DNA of 23,153 nucleotides. Source: Candidatus Latescibacterota bacterium (GTDB lineage Bacteria > Latescibacterota > UBA2968 > UBA8231). Positions 7,041 through 15,039 of this stretch are shown piece by piece. The position numbers and the translations under genes were made by a program. The stretch covers positions 1 to 23,153 of the forward strand of contig JAJDTN010000414.1 of assembly GCA_022827165.1 (NCBI GenBank), written 5' to 3'. The notes under the pieces are model-generated. The model had not been told where the DNA came from and made no database searches. It saw only the letters and a list, made by a program, of their open reading frames with translations. Positions within the stretch are counted from its first letter, which is position 1, and each line of letters begins with the position of its first letter.

Positions 7041-8114
7041 ATGACCGCCGAGGTTCTCAGCCCCGCGGCGCCCTCCCGACCGGGAGCGGCCGCCGCGGGG
7101 CTTTTCTTTCTGCTCTGCCTCCTCCTCCTCTCCGGCGCCCCCGCGGCCTCCGAAGGGGTGGCGGCCACCGACTTCCGCGGCAAGCGCATCGAGCTGGACA
7201 AGCCGGCGGAGCGCATCATCTGCCTCCTCGAGAGCGCCCTCACCGGCCTCTACATGCTCGGGGCCGAGGACCGCATCGTGGGCATCTCCACCAACGTCTA
7301 CCAGGGCAGCGTCTTCCCCTACTACGCGGCCATGGACGAGCGCATCCGCCACCGCACCCTGGCGACGCCGGGCAACTGGGACTTCGTCAACATCGAGAGC
7401 ATGGTCGCCCTGCAGCCCGACCTGGTCATCGTCTGGTCGGGGCAGGAGGAATCGATCGCGGCCCTGGAGGAGAAGGGGATCCCCGTCTTCGGGGTCTTCA
7501 TCGAGCGCTTCGAGGACATCCACCGGGAGATCACCGCCCTCGGCGAGCTGACCGGCACACGGGAGCGCGCCGCCGAACTGCTGGCCATCGCCGACCAGGA
7601 GCTGGAGATGGTGCGGCGCAAGATCGCCCCCGCCGAGGGGGAAGAGCCGCCCGCCCTCCCACGGGTCTACTTCATGTGGGCCCAGGGGCCGCTGCAGACG
7701 GCCGGCCGCAACAGCACCGTGCAGGAGCTGATCGACCTGGCGGGGGGCACCAACGTGGCCGCCGACAGCGAGCTGGAGGCCCTGCTGGTCAACCTCGAGA
7801 ACGTTCTCGTCTGGAACCCGGAGCTGATCGTCATGTGGTGCAACGACCGCCTCGGGCCCGCGGACATGGGCGAGATGGCCGGCTGGCGCTCCGTCTCCGC
7901 CGTGCGCGAGGGGCGCGTCCACGAGCTGCCGGATCCGTTCTCCTGCGATTTCTGGACCCTCAAGTACATCTTCACCGTCGAGCTGGTGGCCCGCTGGTGC
8001 CACCCCGACCGCTTCCCGGCGGACGACGCCGAGAGCCTGCGCGCCAGCCTGCTGAACAAGCTCTACGGCGGGCGCCTCGGGGAGCTGCCGCCCCTGCCGG
8101 GTTCGGACGGCTGA
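7041..8114 (+). CDS. Periplasmic binding protein of the FepB/BtuF type (Peripla_BP_2)
   Basis: 357 aa. Class III binding proteins deliver siderophores, cobalamin or haem to an ABC importer. The mature part starts near residue 40 and shows the fold's order: first strand with RIICLLESALTGLYMLGAEDRIV (in part, 58-80), NIESMVALQPDLVIVW (117-132), a backbone helix region around 160-195, then the second lobe with NLENVLVWNPELIVMW (251-266) and VREGRVHELP (288-297). The hydrophobic signal core is at 21-33, after an unusually long n-region of about 20 residues. The ATG lies four bases after the receptor stop and has no ribosome site, so translation is probably coupled. A strong terminator-like hairpin lies inside codons 7-21. 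No permease or ATPase gene is present in the window. Confidence 0.88.
   Translation: MTAEVLSPAAPSRPGAAAAGLFFLLCLLLLSGAPAASEGVAATDFRGKRIELDKPAERIICLLESALTGLYMLGAEDRIVGISTNVYQGSVFPYYAAMDERIRHRTLATPGNWDFVNIESMVALQPDLVIVWSGQEESIAALEEKGIPVFGVFIERFEDIHREITALGELTGTRERAAELLAIADQELEMVRRKIAPAEGEEPPALPRVYFMWAQGPLQTAGRNSTVQELIDLAGGTNVAADSELEALLVNLENVLVWNPELIVMWCNDRLGPADMGEMAGWRSVSAVREGRVHELPDPFSCDFWTLKYIFTVELVARWCHPDRFPADDAESLRASLLNKLYGGRLGELPPLPGSDG
7059..7108 (+). terminator. Strong intrinsic terminator or attenuator inside the 5' end of the binding-protein gene
   Basis: AGCCCCGCGGCG (7059-7070) pairs perfectly over 12 bp with CGCCGCGGGGCT (7091-7102). Inside it, CTCCCG (7073-7078) pairs with CGGGAG (7081-7086). 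The stem is followed at once by TTTTCTTT (7102-7109). This is the textbook form of a Rho-independent terminator and lies 22 bases after the receptor's stop codon. It is also within the reading frame of the next gene, whose LFFLL signal core is encoded by the T-tract. Confidence 0.72.
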
Positions 8115-8130
8115 AACAAGGATGACGGCC

Positions 8131-9651
8131 ATGGACACCGAGAGCCTGATCCGGACGGCCGCCGGCCACGCCGCCGCGGTCCTGGAGCTCTGCGCCGACC
8201 GCTACAGCGGCCGCGGCACCCCGATGCTGGCCGACCACGTCGACCTGTCGACGGGGGAGCCGGAGCGCTGGGAGGGGCGGGTCCTCTCGAACCTGGCCCG
8301 GCAGCAGCACTTCCTGCGGGTCCTTGCGGGGCTGGACGCGCTCGGCGAGAGCCGCTTCGGCGACGCCGCGCGGACCTGGATCGGGCACGCCCTGCCGGCG
8401 GTCACCGACGAGGGCGGCCTGCTCTACTGGGGCGGCCACGCCACCTATGCCCTGGACGAGGACGGGCCCCTGCCCGGGAACCACGAGCTGAAGTGCGTCT
8501 ACCCCTTCTACGACTACCTCTACCGGATCGACCCGGAGCGTACGCGGCGCTTCGTCGAGGCCTTCTGGCAGGCCCACATCTGGGACTGGTCGACCCTGCT
8601 CTTCAACCGCCACGGCGAGTACGGGCCGTGGGACCGCTCGCGGGTCTGGGAAGAGGCGGAGTTCCTCGCCGGACCGTTGCCGATCGTCGAGCAGACGGCC
8701 CTCTCCTTCATCAACACCGGCAGCGACCTGATCTACGCGGCGGCGGAACTCTTCCGCCTCCACGGCGAGGAGCGGGCCCTGCGCTGGGCGGCGAACCTCG
8801 TCTCCCGCTACGACCAGATCCGGCACCCCCGGACCGGGCTGGGCGCCTACCAGTTCAACCACCGCGAGCCCTGCCGCGTGCGCGAGTCCTTCAAGCCGCC
8901 CCTGGGGGACCGGCCCGACGTCAACGAGGCGACGGTCCTCACCTCGGGGACGATCGTCACCCGGGGCCAGCGGGCGGCGCTGACCTTCCTGAACCTCCGC
9001 GACAAGCTCGGGGAGGATCGCGGGCGGGCCTTCCTCGACGTGGCCCTCCGGGACCTGCGGGCCCTGAGGGAGCACAGCTGGGACGCGGCCCTCGGCTGCT
9101 TCCACCCCGTCCTCTACGACGGGCAGCGCCTCCGCGAGGAGGACGCCGAGCAGCGGGGTTACTGTCCGCCCGCCAAGCTCGTCAAGGTGCCGGCCGACGG
9201 CGGCGCCCTGCTGACCTGGGCCCGGGCCTTCCGGGTCACCGGCGAGGAGGATCTGCTGGAGATGGCCGCGGGTCTCGCCGGCGCCATGGGCTGGACCGGC
9301 CAGGGGGGCCCGGTGCCCCTGCCCGCCGCCGGGGAGCCGACTCCCGATCCCGTCTCCGCCGTCTTCGGCCTCCTCGACCTGCACGAGGCCACGGGGGAGC
9401 CGGCCTGCCTCGAGGCCGCTGCCGCCCTGGGACAAACCCTCGCCGCCGAACGGACGCGGGACGGCCTGCTGGCCGAGGACCCGGCCGCCGCCGGCGCCGC
9501 CAGCCAGGACAACGTCCTGGCCCTGGCGCTGCTCCACTGCGCCGCGGCCCGGGACGGGCGCCGGCGCCTTATGCCGCCATACTATCCCGGCGGCAATCCC
9601 TGGGACCCGAAGATCGTGGTGCTAACGGTGGGTCCGCGGGCCGATGCCTGA
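8131..9651 (+). CDS. (alpha/alpha)-barrel-like protein, six-hairpin glycosidase or polysaccharide lyase type
   Basis: 506 aa. I do not recognise the exact family. The protein is almost all helical, with helix pairs about 50-60 residues apart, tryptophan and aromatic clusters (LLYWGGHATYALDED, 97-111; FWQAHIWDWSTLLFNRHGEYG, in part, 145-165) and no signal peptide. That pattern fits an alpha/alpha toroid such as pectate lyases, GlcNAc epimerases or unsaturated-glycuronyl hydrolases. The ATG at 8131 is preferred because the AAGG at 8118-8121 sits nine bases before it and abuts the alternative ATG at 8122. It follows the binding-protein gene by 16 bases and overlaps the sulfatase start by eight, so the two are co-translated. 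Pairing with a sulfatase suggests a role on a sulfated or uronic-acid-containing glycan, by inference. Confidence 0.72.
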   Translation: MDTESLIRTAAGHAAAVLELCADRYSGRGTPMLADHVDLSTGEPERWEGRVLSNLARQQHFLRVLAGLDALGESRFGDAARTWIGHALPAVTDEGGLLYWGGHATYALDEDGPLPGNHELKCVYPFYDYLYRIDPERTRRFVEAFWQAHIWDWSTLLFNRHGEYGPWDRSRVWEEAEFLAGPLPIVEQTALSFINTGSDLIYAAAELFRLHGEERALRWAANLVSRYDQIRHPRTGLGAYQFNHREPCRVRESFKPPLGDRPDVNEATVLTSGTIVTRGQRAALTFLNLRDKLGEDRGRAFLDVALRDLRALREHSWDAALGCFHPVLYDGQRLREEDAEQRGYCPPAKLVKVPADGGALLTWARAFRVTGEEDLLEMAAGLAGAMGWTGQGGPVPLPAAGEPTPDPVSAVFGLLDLHEATGEPACLEAAAALGQTLAAERTRDGLLAEDPAAAGAASQDNVLALALLHCAAARDGRRRLMPPYYPGGNPWDPKIVVLTVGPRADA

Positions 9652-10969
9652 CGGCCCCAGCGTCCTGCTCCTCATCGCCGACGACTGGAGCCCCCTGGCC
9701 GGCTGCTACGGCAGCCCCGTCATCCGCACCCCCCACGTGGACGCCCTGGCCCGGCGGGCGACGCGCTTCACCAACGCCTTCTGCACCTCGCCGTCGTGCG
9801 CCGCCAGCCGCGCCAACATCCTCACCGGCCACTACAGCCACACCCACGGCCAGTACGGCCACTCCCACGGGGTGCACAACTTCCACACCGCCGCCTCCAT
9901 GCCGTCGATCCCCAAGCGGCTCGGCGCCGCCGGGTACGCCACCGGCATCATCGGCAAGCTGCACGCACAGCCGGAGAGCGTCTACCCCTGGACCCACGAC
10001 CTGCAGCAGGTCCCCGGCGGAGGGCGCAACGTGGCCGTCATGGCGGAGATGGCGGCGGGCTTTCTGGCCGACATCGGGCAGCGGCCCTTCTACCTGCACG
10101 TGGGGTTCTCCGACCCGCACCGTGACTTCGGCAACCGCCGGAGCTACGAGGGCGTGGAGGAGACGCGCTACGACCCGGCGCAGGTGCCGGTCCCCGACTT
10201 CCTGCCCGACCACCCGCAGGTGCGCGCCGAGCTGGCCGAGTACTACCAGGCGGTCTCGCGGCTGGATCTCGGCATCGGCCTGGCGGTGCAGGCCCTGGAG
10301 GCAGCCGGCCGCGCCGAAGAGACGATGATCGTCGTCATGAGCGACCACGGCATGCCCTTCCCCGGGGCCAAGGCCTCCTCCTTCGACTCCGGCCACCACT
10401 GCCCGCTGCTGATCGCGCGCCCCGGCGCCGGGCAGGTCGAGTGCGACGCCCTGGTCAACTGGAGCAACATCGCGCCCACCGTCTTCGACTGGTGCGGCGT
10501 GGAGCCGCCGGAGGGCCTGCCCGAGCGCTCCCTGCTCCCCATCCTCGACCAGCGGAACCCTTCAGGTTGGGACGAGACCTTCTTCTCCCACACCTTCCAC
10601 GAGGTGACGAACTACTACCCGTACCGCGGCTTGCGGGGGCGCCGCTACAAGTACGTGCGCAACCTCTACCCCGAGCTGACGCGGCCCCTGCCCAGCGACC
10701 TGTGGGGCTCCCCCACGTGGAGGGCCGTCGAGAGCGAAGGGATGGCGATGATGGGGAAGCGCCCGACGGATGGCTTCCTGCGCCAGCGGGCCGAGGCGCT
10801 CTTCGACATCGAGGCCGATCCCGTGGAGGCGGAGAACCTCATCGACGAGCCGGCCCTGCAGCCGGTGGCCGAGGAGATGCGGAAGAAGGTGAAGGAGTTC
10901 CGCGTGCGGACGCGGGACCCGTGGGTGCTGGCCTCGCGACAGATGGGGGAGACGGGGCTGGAGGCCTGA
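9644..10969 (+). CDS. S1-family sulfatase with CxAxR formylglycine motif
   Basis: 441 aa. S1 sulfatases hydrolyse sulfate esters or sulfamates using a formylglycine made from a Cys or Ser, with calcium. Metal ligands D13-D14 occur in LLLIADDW. The nucleophile is C52 in SCAASRANILTG: the arginine (R56) and the downstream TG have normal spacing, but the motif proline is alanine (A54). GKLH at 104-107 gives K105 and H107, and SDHG at 233-236 gives the distal D234 and H235. The closest memory match is the SGSH-like subgroup (heparan N-sulfatase type). There is no signal peptide, unlike most exported sulfatases, so it would act in the cytoplasm on imported fragments. Its ATG overlaps the previous stop by eight bases. 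Confidence 0.93.
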   Translation: MPDGPSVLLLIADDWSPLAGCYGSPVIRTPHVDALARRATRFTNAFCTSPSCAASRANILTGHYSHTHGQYGHSHGVHNFHTAASMPSIPKRLGAAGYATGIIGKLHAQPESVYPWTHDLQQVPGGGRNVAVMAEMAAGFLADIGQRPFYLHVGFSDPHRDFGNRRSYEGVEETRYDPAQVPVPDFLPDHPQVRAELAEYYQAVSRLDLGIGLAVQALEAAGRAEETMIVVMSDHGMPFPGAKASSFDSGHHCPLLIARPGAGQVECDALVNWSNIAPTVFDWCGVEPPEGLPERSLLPILDQRNPSGWDETFFSHTFHEVTNYYPYRGLRGRRYKYVRNLYPELTRPLPSDLWGSPTWRAVESEGMAMMGKRPTDGFLRQRAEALFDIEADPVEAENLIDEPALQPVAEEMRKKVKEFRVRTRDPWVLASRQMGETGLEA

Positions 10970-10974
10970 CCCCG

Positions 10975-10987
10975 CCGGGATCCCCGG
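10975..10987. terminator. Short GC hairpin between convergent genes
   Basis: CCGGG (10975-10979) pairs with CCCGG (10983-10987) around ATC, in the 22 bases between the convergent sulfatase and formamidase stops. There is no T-tract on either strand. It may be a weak two-way stop signal or chance. Confidence 0.25.
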
Positions 10988-10991
10988 GCCG

Positions 10992-11900
10992 TCAGGGCTG
11001 GTAGGGAGTTCCCGTGCGCCGCAGCTGCTTGGTGATGGCCAGCTGCACCGTGCAGTAGTCGCCGATGTACTCGGTGGCGAACCCGGGCCTCGCGTCGGCG
11101 ATCGTGCCGACGATCATGTTGGCGTACTCGTAGGTCGTGTCGTAGCGGTCGATGATCAGCGCCACCATCTCGATCCAGGCCTTCTTCAGCGCCTCACCCC
11201 AGCTCGGTCCGATGCCGCCCGTGAGCCACTCCTCGGCCTCCTCCACGTGGCGCGTCTTCTCCACCACGGGGCTGGCGTTCGGGAAGCCGGGGGACCGGTC
11301 GACGCGGATGGTGACGGCCGCGTCGATCTCCACGCCGGCGGCGGTCAGCTCGCCCTCCCCCATGCGCGCGTGGGTGTCGCCCATCGACAGGTACCCCCCC
11401 GGCTTCTGGGCGCGGATGTGGACGGTGCTTCCCGGCTGGATGGAGTTGAAGTCCATGTTGCCGCCGTGATCGATGGGATGGGGGGCCACCGACGCCAGCT
11501 GGATGACCCCGACCATGGGCCGCACGGGCACCACGAAGTCCGGCGGGAAGTGGATGAGGCCGTCGCGCACCGGCGCCACCGCCCGCCAGTAGCCCCAGTG
11601 GGGCCCGGCGTTGCGGTAGAAGCCGTAGGGTCCGCACTCCATCTCCAGGATCTCGATGGCGACCCAGTCATCGGGCTCGATCCCCTCGATGACGAAGGGA
11701 CCGCCGTGGCGCGAGTGCCGCGGCGTGTCGGCGGCCACGATCATGCCCGCCCGGGTCTCGCCGGCGGCCTCGTAGTCGTGATCGGCGCCGCCCACGGTCT
11801 CCACCACGACCGTCTCGCCGAGCTTCAGTGTGCCGCGCGGCTGACCGCGCTCCGGGTCGTCGGGGCCGGAGTAGCAGGGGGTCCGGGTGAATCGTCTCAC
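10992..11900 (-). CDS. Acetamidase/formamidase (FmdA/AmdA family)
   Basis: 302 aa, full length for the family. These enzymes release ammonia from formamide, acetamide or related short amides in the cytoplasm. The core signature is present at about residues 145-185: HGGNMDFNSIQPGSTVHI, then GGYLSMGDTHARMGEGE, which carries the His/Asp/Glu residues conserved in the family. The start is a GTG at 11900, supported by a GGGAGGA ribosome site eight bases upstream. That ribosome site overlaps the end of the 1027-aa gene, whose stop lies only four bases before. The gene therefore belongs to the same transcript as the propeller protein and probably the ammonium transporter further upstream. Some homologues act on aldehyde-derived or larger amides, so the natural substrate is not certain. 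Confidence 0.9.
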   Translation of the reverse strand: MRRFTRTPCYSGPDDPERGQPRGTLKLGETVVVETVGGADHDYEAAGETRAGMIVAADTPRHSRHGGPFVIEGIEPDDWVAIEILEMECGPYGFYRNAGPHWGYWRAVAPVRDGLIHFPPDFVVPVRPMVGVIQLASVAPHPIDHGGNMDFNSIQPGSTVHIRAQKPGGYLSMGDTHARMGEGELTAAGVEIDAAVTIRVDRSPGFPNASPVVEKTRHVEEAEEWLTGGIGPSWGEALKKAWIEMVALIIDRYDTTYEYANMIVGTIADARPGFATEYIGDYCTVQLAITKQLRRTGTPYQP

Positions 11901-11904
11901 GGGG

Positions 11905-14900
11905 TTATCCTCCCACCCTCACCCTGACGGCGGGTGAGCAGTTGTTGCGGGTCTCGGCTTCGCCGGCGGGCGGATCCACGCAGGCTCCGTAGTAGTAGTC
12001 CCCCGGGCTCGAGGGGGCCCTCAGCCGGATCAGCTTGAAGCTGGTGCCCGGGGCGGACAGACCGCGCACGGGCCGGGTGCCCACCTCGGTGTCGTCCCGG
12101 GTGATCGTCGCATCGTTGGAAACGTAGTAGCGGATGGTAGTCGCCGGGGCCGGCAGCTGCCCCCGGTTTCGGATTGCCACCGACAGGGTGAAGGACTGCC
12201 CCAGACCGAGATCGCGGGGACTCGCCCACGGGTCCGAGGCCACCAAGTCCGGCGCCAGGATCTCCAGGGCCAGACCAGCCGGTCCGCCCAAACCGCTGAG
12301 GAGGTCCTCGACGCGCGTGCCGTCGAGGTTGGACCGCAGGATCTGCTTCCTGCCGCCGTCCGTCCAGTAGATCTTGCCTTCGGCCGGGTCGAGAGCCAGG
12401 CCTATCCCAGGATACCCAAGCCCGGAAACGTGGAGATCTTCTGCCTGGGAGCCATCGAGGTTGGCACGCTGCATCCTGAGCGTCCCCGGATCCTGCCAGT
12501 AGATCTTTCCACCTGCCCGGTCGAGAGCCAGGCCCAGGGGTATGTTCAGCGGCCCGATGTCACTGCCCCATCCAACAATGGTTTCTGCCTGGGACCCGTC
12601 CAGGTTCGCCCGGCCAAGGTTGGATCGGGCGGTGTCGGTCCAGTACATCTTCCCTGCAACGAGGTCCAAGGCAATTCCTTCCGGAATGCCCGCCGTAGTC
12701 AGGACTTCCTCGATCTGGGAGCCGTCCAGGTTCGCGCGGAGAATCGCGCCCCAGGTCAAGGCATAGTCCGACGCCGTCCAGGCATAGTCCGTCGCCGTCC
12801 AGTACATCTTTCCTCCGACCACGTCCAGGGCCACGTCTATGGGCTCGAACGTTTCACTGGTGACGAGGTCTTCCACCCGGGAGCCGTCGAGGTTCGCCCG
12901 CTGGATTTTCTGCGTCCCTGCATCCGCCCAGTACATCTTCCCCCCGGCGACATCCAGGGCCAGGCCGTAGGGAAAAGCCAGGCCGGTGGTGACCAACTCC
13001 TCGACTCTGGAACCGTCAAGGTTGGCTCGCTGGATCTTGTCCACCTCCCAGTCCGTCCAGTACATCCGGCCCAGGCTCACAGGCAGGGGGGCGGTCACTC
13101 TGACAGAAAAGGTCCTGCTTGTCGTGTTGCCCTCGGCATCGCTGGCCTTCACCGTCACCGTGGCGCGTCCTGGCGCTGCCGGATGTATCGTCAGCTGACT
13201 GCCGGACACGCTGACCATGGCCACACCGCCGTCCGAGAGCGCCTCATAGGCAACCTCGCCGCCCTCCGGGTCACGGCCGAACAGATCGATGCGCAGGGTC
13301 TCTCCCTCCACCACGCTCTGCTTGACGATGCCCTCCAGTACCGGGGGGCGATTCACATCTGCCTCCGGCAGACCGGGCAGGTGAAGCACCAGACCCCTCG
13401 GTTGCCGGACCCCGGTGATGGGGAAGTCCTGAACCTCCGATCCGTCCAGATTGGCACGCAGGAGTTCGCCATCGCCCTCGCCGGAGGCACTCTCCATCCA
13501 GTAAATCTTCCCCTCGGGAATCACCAGAACGAGGTTGTCGGGGTTTCCTCGGCTCAGGAGTTCCTCAACCTGGGTACCGTCCAGATTCGAGCGCTGAAGC
13601 CGGCCGCTTCCCCAGTCGCCCCAGTACATCTTGCCCCGAGTGAGATCCAGCGCCAATCCCCGTGGACCATACAGATTGGTGGTAAGGAGATCTTCCACGC
13701 GGGAACCGTCCAGATTCGCCCGTTGGATCCTCCTCGTTCCGCTGTCCGTCCAGTACATCTTGCCCCCGGGCAGGTCCAGGGTCAGACCGGCTATCAGGAA
13801 CAGTCCGGTGGTGATCAGATCTTCAACCCCGGATCCGTCCAGGTGCGCCCGCTGGATCCTGGGCCCCCTGTGACTGGCGTTCGTCCAGTACATCCTGCCT
13901 TCGGCCACATCCAGGGCCAGGCTCCATACGTAGTAGATGTCAGTGACGAGATCTTCGATCCCGGACCCGTCCAGGTTCGCCCGCTGGATCTTGCCCGTCT
14001 CCCAATCCACCCAGTACATCATGCCCTCAAGGACTGCCGCCACGGGGTCGCCGATTCCCTCAGGGAGCGACGGGTCGGCAGGATCGACGTAGTGGGCGAC
14101 GATGTAGTGGAAGTCCGTCATGTCGATGCGGCCGTCGCGATCCACATCCCCCAGGGAGATGTCGCCATCGTTCGGGCTGGTGATGGTAGCGTCGAAGGCG
14201 TACAGCCACACCAGCACCGCGTCGATGAGATCGACCCGGCCATTGCCGTCCACGTCGCCGAGGATACCGCCCCCGGCCGCCGCCTTCGCCCTCGAACCGG
14301 AGCCGGCTCGCGCTTCGACGACGATCTCCACCTGGCCGGTGCCGGCCCGGAAGTCCGGGTCCACATGGGTGGCCACACCGGGGCCGCTCACCGTCAGGAT
14401 GGAGACCGGAGCCGACTCAGGTGTGGGCGCCGTGATGGCTGAAGCGGGGCCGGGCACGCCGGCCTGGCCATCGACGAGCACCATCCGGCGTGTCTCGCTG
14501 AGGTCGCCCCCCCTGAGGCGGTAGAAGTAGAGTCCCGCCGCCACGGCACGTCCCGCTCCATCCGTGCCGCGCCAGATCGCCGTGTACACCCCCGCCGACA
14601 CCTCCTGGTCCACCAGGGTGGCCACGAGTTGCCCCAGAACATTGAAGACCTCCAGCCGCACGTGGGCCTGCGTCGACAGCTGGTAGGGGATGACGGTGGA
14701 GGGATTGAAGGGATTGGGGTAGTTCTGGAGCAGCGTGGTCCGCCTAGGCAGCGAACTCGTGCCCGCCGCCCCCGGCAGGGCCAGCGAGAACCGACCCCAC
14801 TCGTCGGCGGTGGCTCCGTGGGACCGGCTCGGGTCAGCGGGATCGAAGAGCCGCACGTGGGCTCCGGCGACTGGCCGCCCGTCGTCCAGCACCACCCGGC

Positions 14901-14988
14901 CTTCGACGTGCGGGTCGGGGGCAGCCGCAAGCGCCTTGCCGCACAAGAAGAGCCCCAGGAAACCCCTGCCAATCCGCCGTGAGCTCAT
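11905..14988 (-). CDS. Secreted 1027-aa YWTD beta-propeller protein with CarboxypepD_reg, FlgD-like, dockerin-like and CARDB modules
   Basis: Order of parts: a signal sequence (1-23, ending LAAAP); a CarboxypepD_reg-like beta sandwich (27-72, VEGRVVLDDGRPVAGAHV); a FlgD/T9SS-like module opening LLQNYPNPFNPST (86-98) and ending SETRRMVLVDG (164-174); a dockerin-like pair of calcium loops, GDVDGNGRVDLIDA (244-257) and GDVDRDGRIDMTDF (280-293); five YWTD repeats (324-540); a cadherin/Ig-like domain (548-631); six more YWTD repeats (641-910); and a C-terminal CARDB domain (911-1027) with C1003 and C1017. YWTD repeats, known from LDL-receptor propellers, usually mediate protein binding. The FlgD-like module is normally C-terminal, so its N-terminal place is odd. 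Base composition is visibly less GC-rich than the neighbours. The ATG is weakly supported by AGGG upstream. No enzymatic motif is seen. Confidence 0.9.
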   Translation of the reverse strand: MSSRRIGRGFLGLFLCGKALAAAPDPHVEGRVVLDDGRPVAGAHVRLFDPADPSRSHGATADEWGRFSLALPGAAGTSSLPRRTTLLQNYPNPFNPSTVIPYQLSTQAHVRLEVFNVLGQLVATLVDQEVSAGVYTAIWRGTDGAGRAVAAGLYFYRLRGGDLSETRRMVLVDGQAGVPGPASAITAPTPESAPVSILTVSGPGVATHVDPDFRAGTGQVEIVVEARAGSGSRAKAAAGGGILGDVDGNGRVDLIDAVLVWLYAFDATITSPNDGDISLGDVDRDGRIDMTDFHYIVAHYVDPADPSLPEGIGDPVAAVLEGMMYWVDWETGKIQRANLDGSGIEDLVTDIYYVWSLALDVAEGRMYWTNASHRGPRIQRAHLDGSGVEDLITTGLFLIAGLTLDLPGGKMYWTDSGTRRIQRANLDGSRVEDLLTTNLYGPRGLALDLTRGKMYWGDWGSGRLQRSNLDGTQVEELLSRGNPDNLVLVIPEGKIYWMESASGEGDGELLRANLDGSEVQDFPITGVRQPRGLVLHLPGLPEADVNRPPVLEGIVKQSVVEGETLRIDLFGRDPEGGEVAYEALSDGGVAMVSVSGSQLTIHPAAPGRATVTVKASDAEGNTTSRTFSVRVTAPLPVSLGRMYWTDWEVDKIQRANLDGSRVEELVTTGLAFPYGLALDVAGGKMYWADAGTQKIQRANLDGSRVEDLVTSETFEPIDVALDVVGGKMYWTATDYAWTASDYALTWGAILRANLDGSQIEEVLTTAGIPEGIALDLVAGKMYWTDTARSNLGRANLDGSQAETIVGWGSDIGPLNIPLGLALDRAGGKIYWQDPGTLRMQRANLDGSQAEDLHVSGLGYPGIGLALDPAEGKIYWTDGGRKQILRSNLDGTRVEDLLSGLGGPAGLALEILAPDLVASDPWASPRDLGLGQSFTLSVAIRNRGQLPAPATTIRYYVSNDATITRDDTEVGTRPVRGLSAPGTSFKLIRLRAPSSPGDYYYGACVDPPAGEAETRNNCSPAVRVRVGG
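12259..14022 (-). repeat. Eleven YWTD-type coding repeats in two blocks
   Basis: Each unit of roughly 43 codons reads (M/I)YW(T/A/V/G)D...(I/L)QRANLDGS.(V/I)EDL. Five units lie in residues 324-540 and six in 641-910, separated by an Ig-like insert. The NLDG-encoding stretch CCGTCCAGGTT(C/G)GC recurs almost unchanged in DNA, which makes this a site prone to unequal crossing-over and to assembly error. Confidence 0.9.
12760..12801. repeat. 21-bp tandem duplication inside a YWTD repeat
   Basis: GGCATAGTCCGACGCCGTCCA at 12760-12780 is followed by a copy with one change (A to T) at 12781-12801. In the protein it doubles seven residues, giving TATDYAW-TASDYAL (731-744). The near identity suggests a recent slippage event. 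The frame is kept, so the blade-to-blade loop is simply longer. Confidence 0.92.
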
Positions 14989-15009
14989 GGCTAGGGCCCT
15001 GGGGCTCTT

Positions 15010-15025
15010 CCGCCTGCCTTGGCGG
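15010..15025 (-). other. GC hairpin between the small membrane-protein gene and the propeller gene
   Basis: CCGCC (15010-15014) and GGCGG (15021-15025) pair around six bases in the 51-bp gap. In the direction of transcription it is followed by AAGAGCCCC, with no T-tract. It could attenuate transcription or be chance. Confidence 0.25.
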
Positions 15026-15039
15026 CTTGCCCACTCCCC

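Noticed and set aside
5201..7243. 680-aa open frame on the minus strand over the TonB receptor
   Set aside because: It mirrors the receptor's codon pattern in GC-rich DNA, has Val/Gly/Ala-rich composition and matches no family; the receptor frame has clear motifs.
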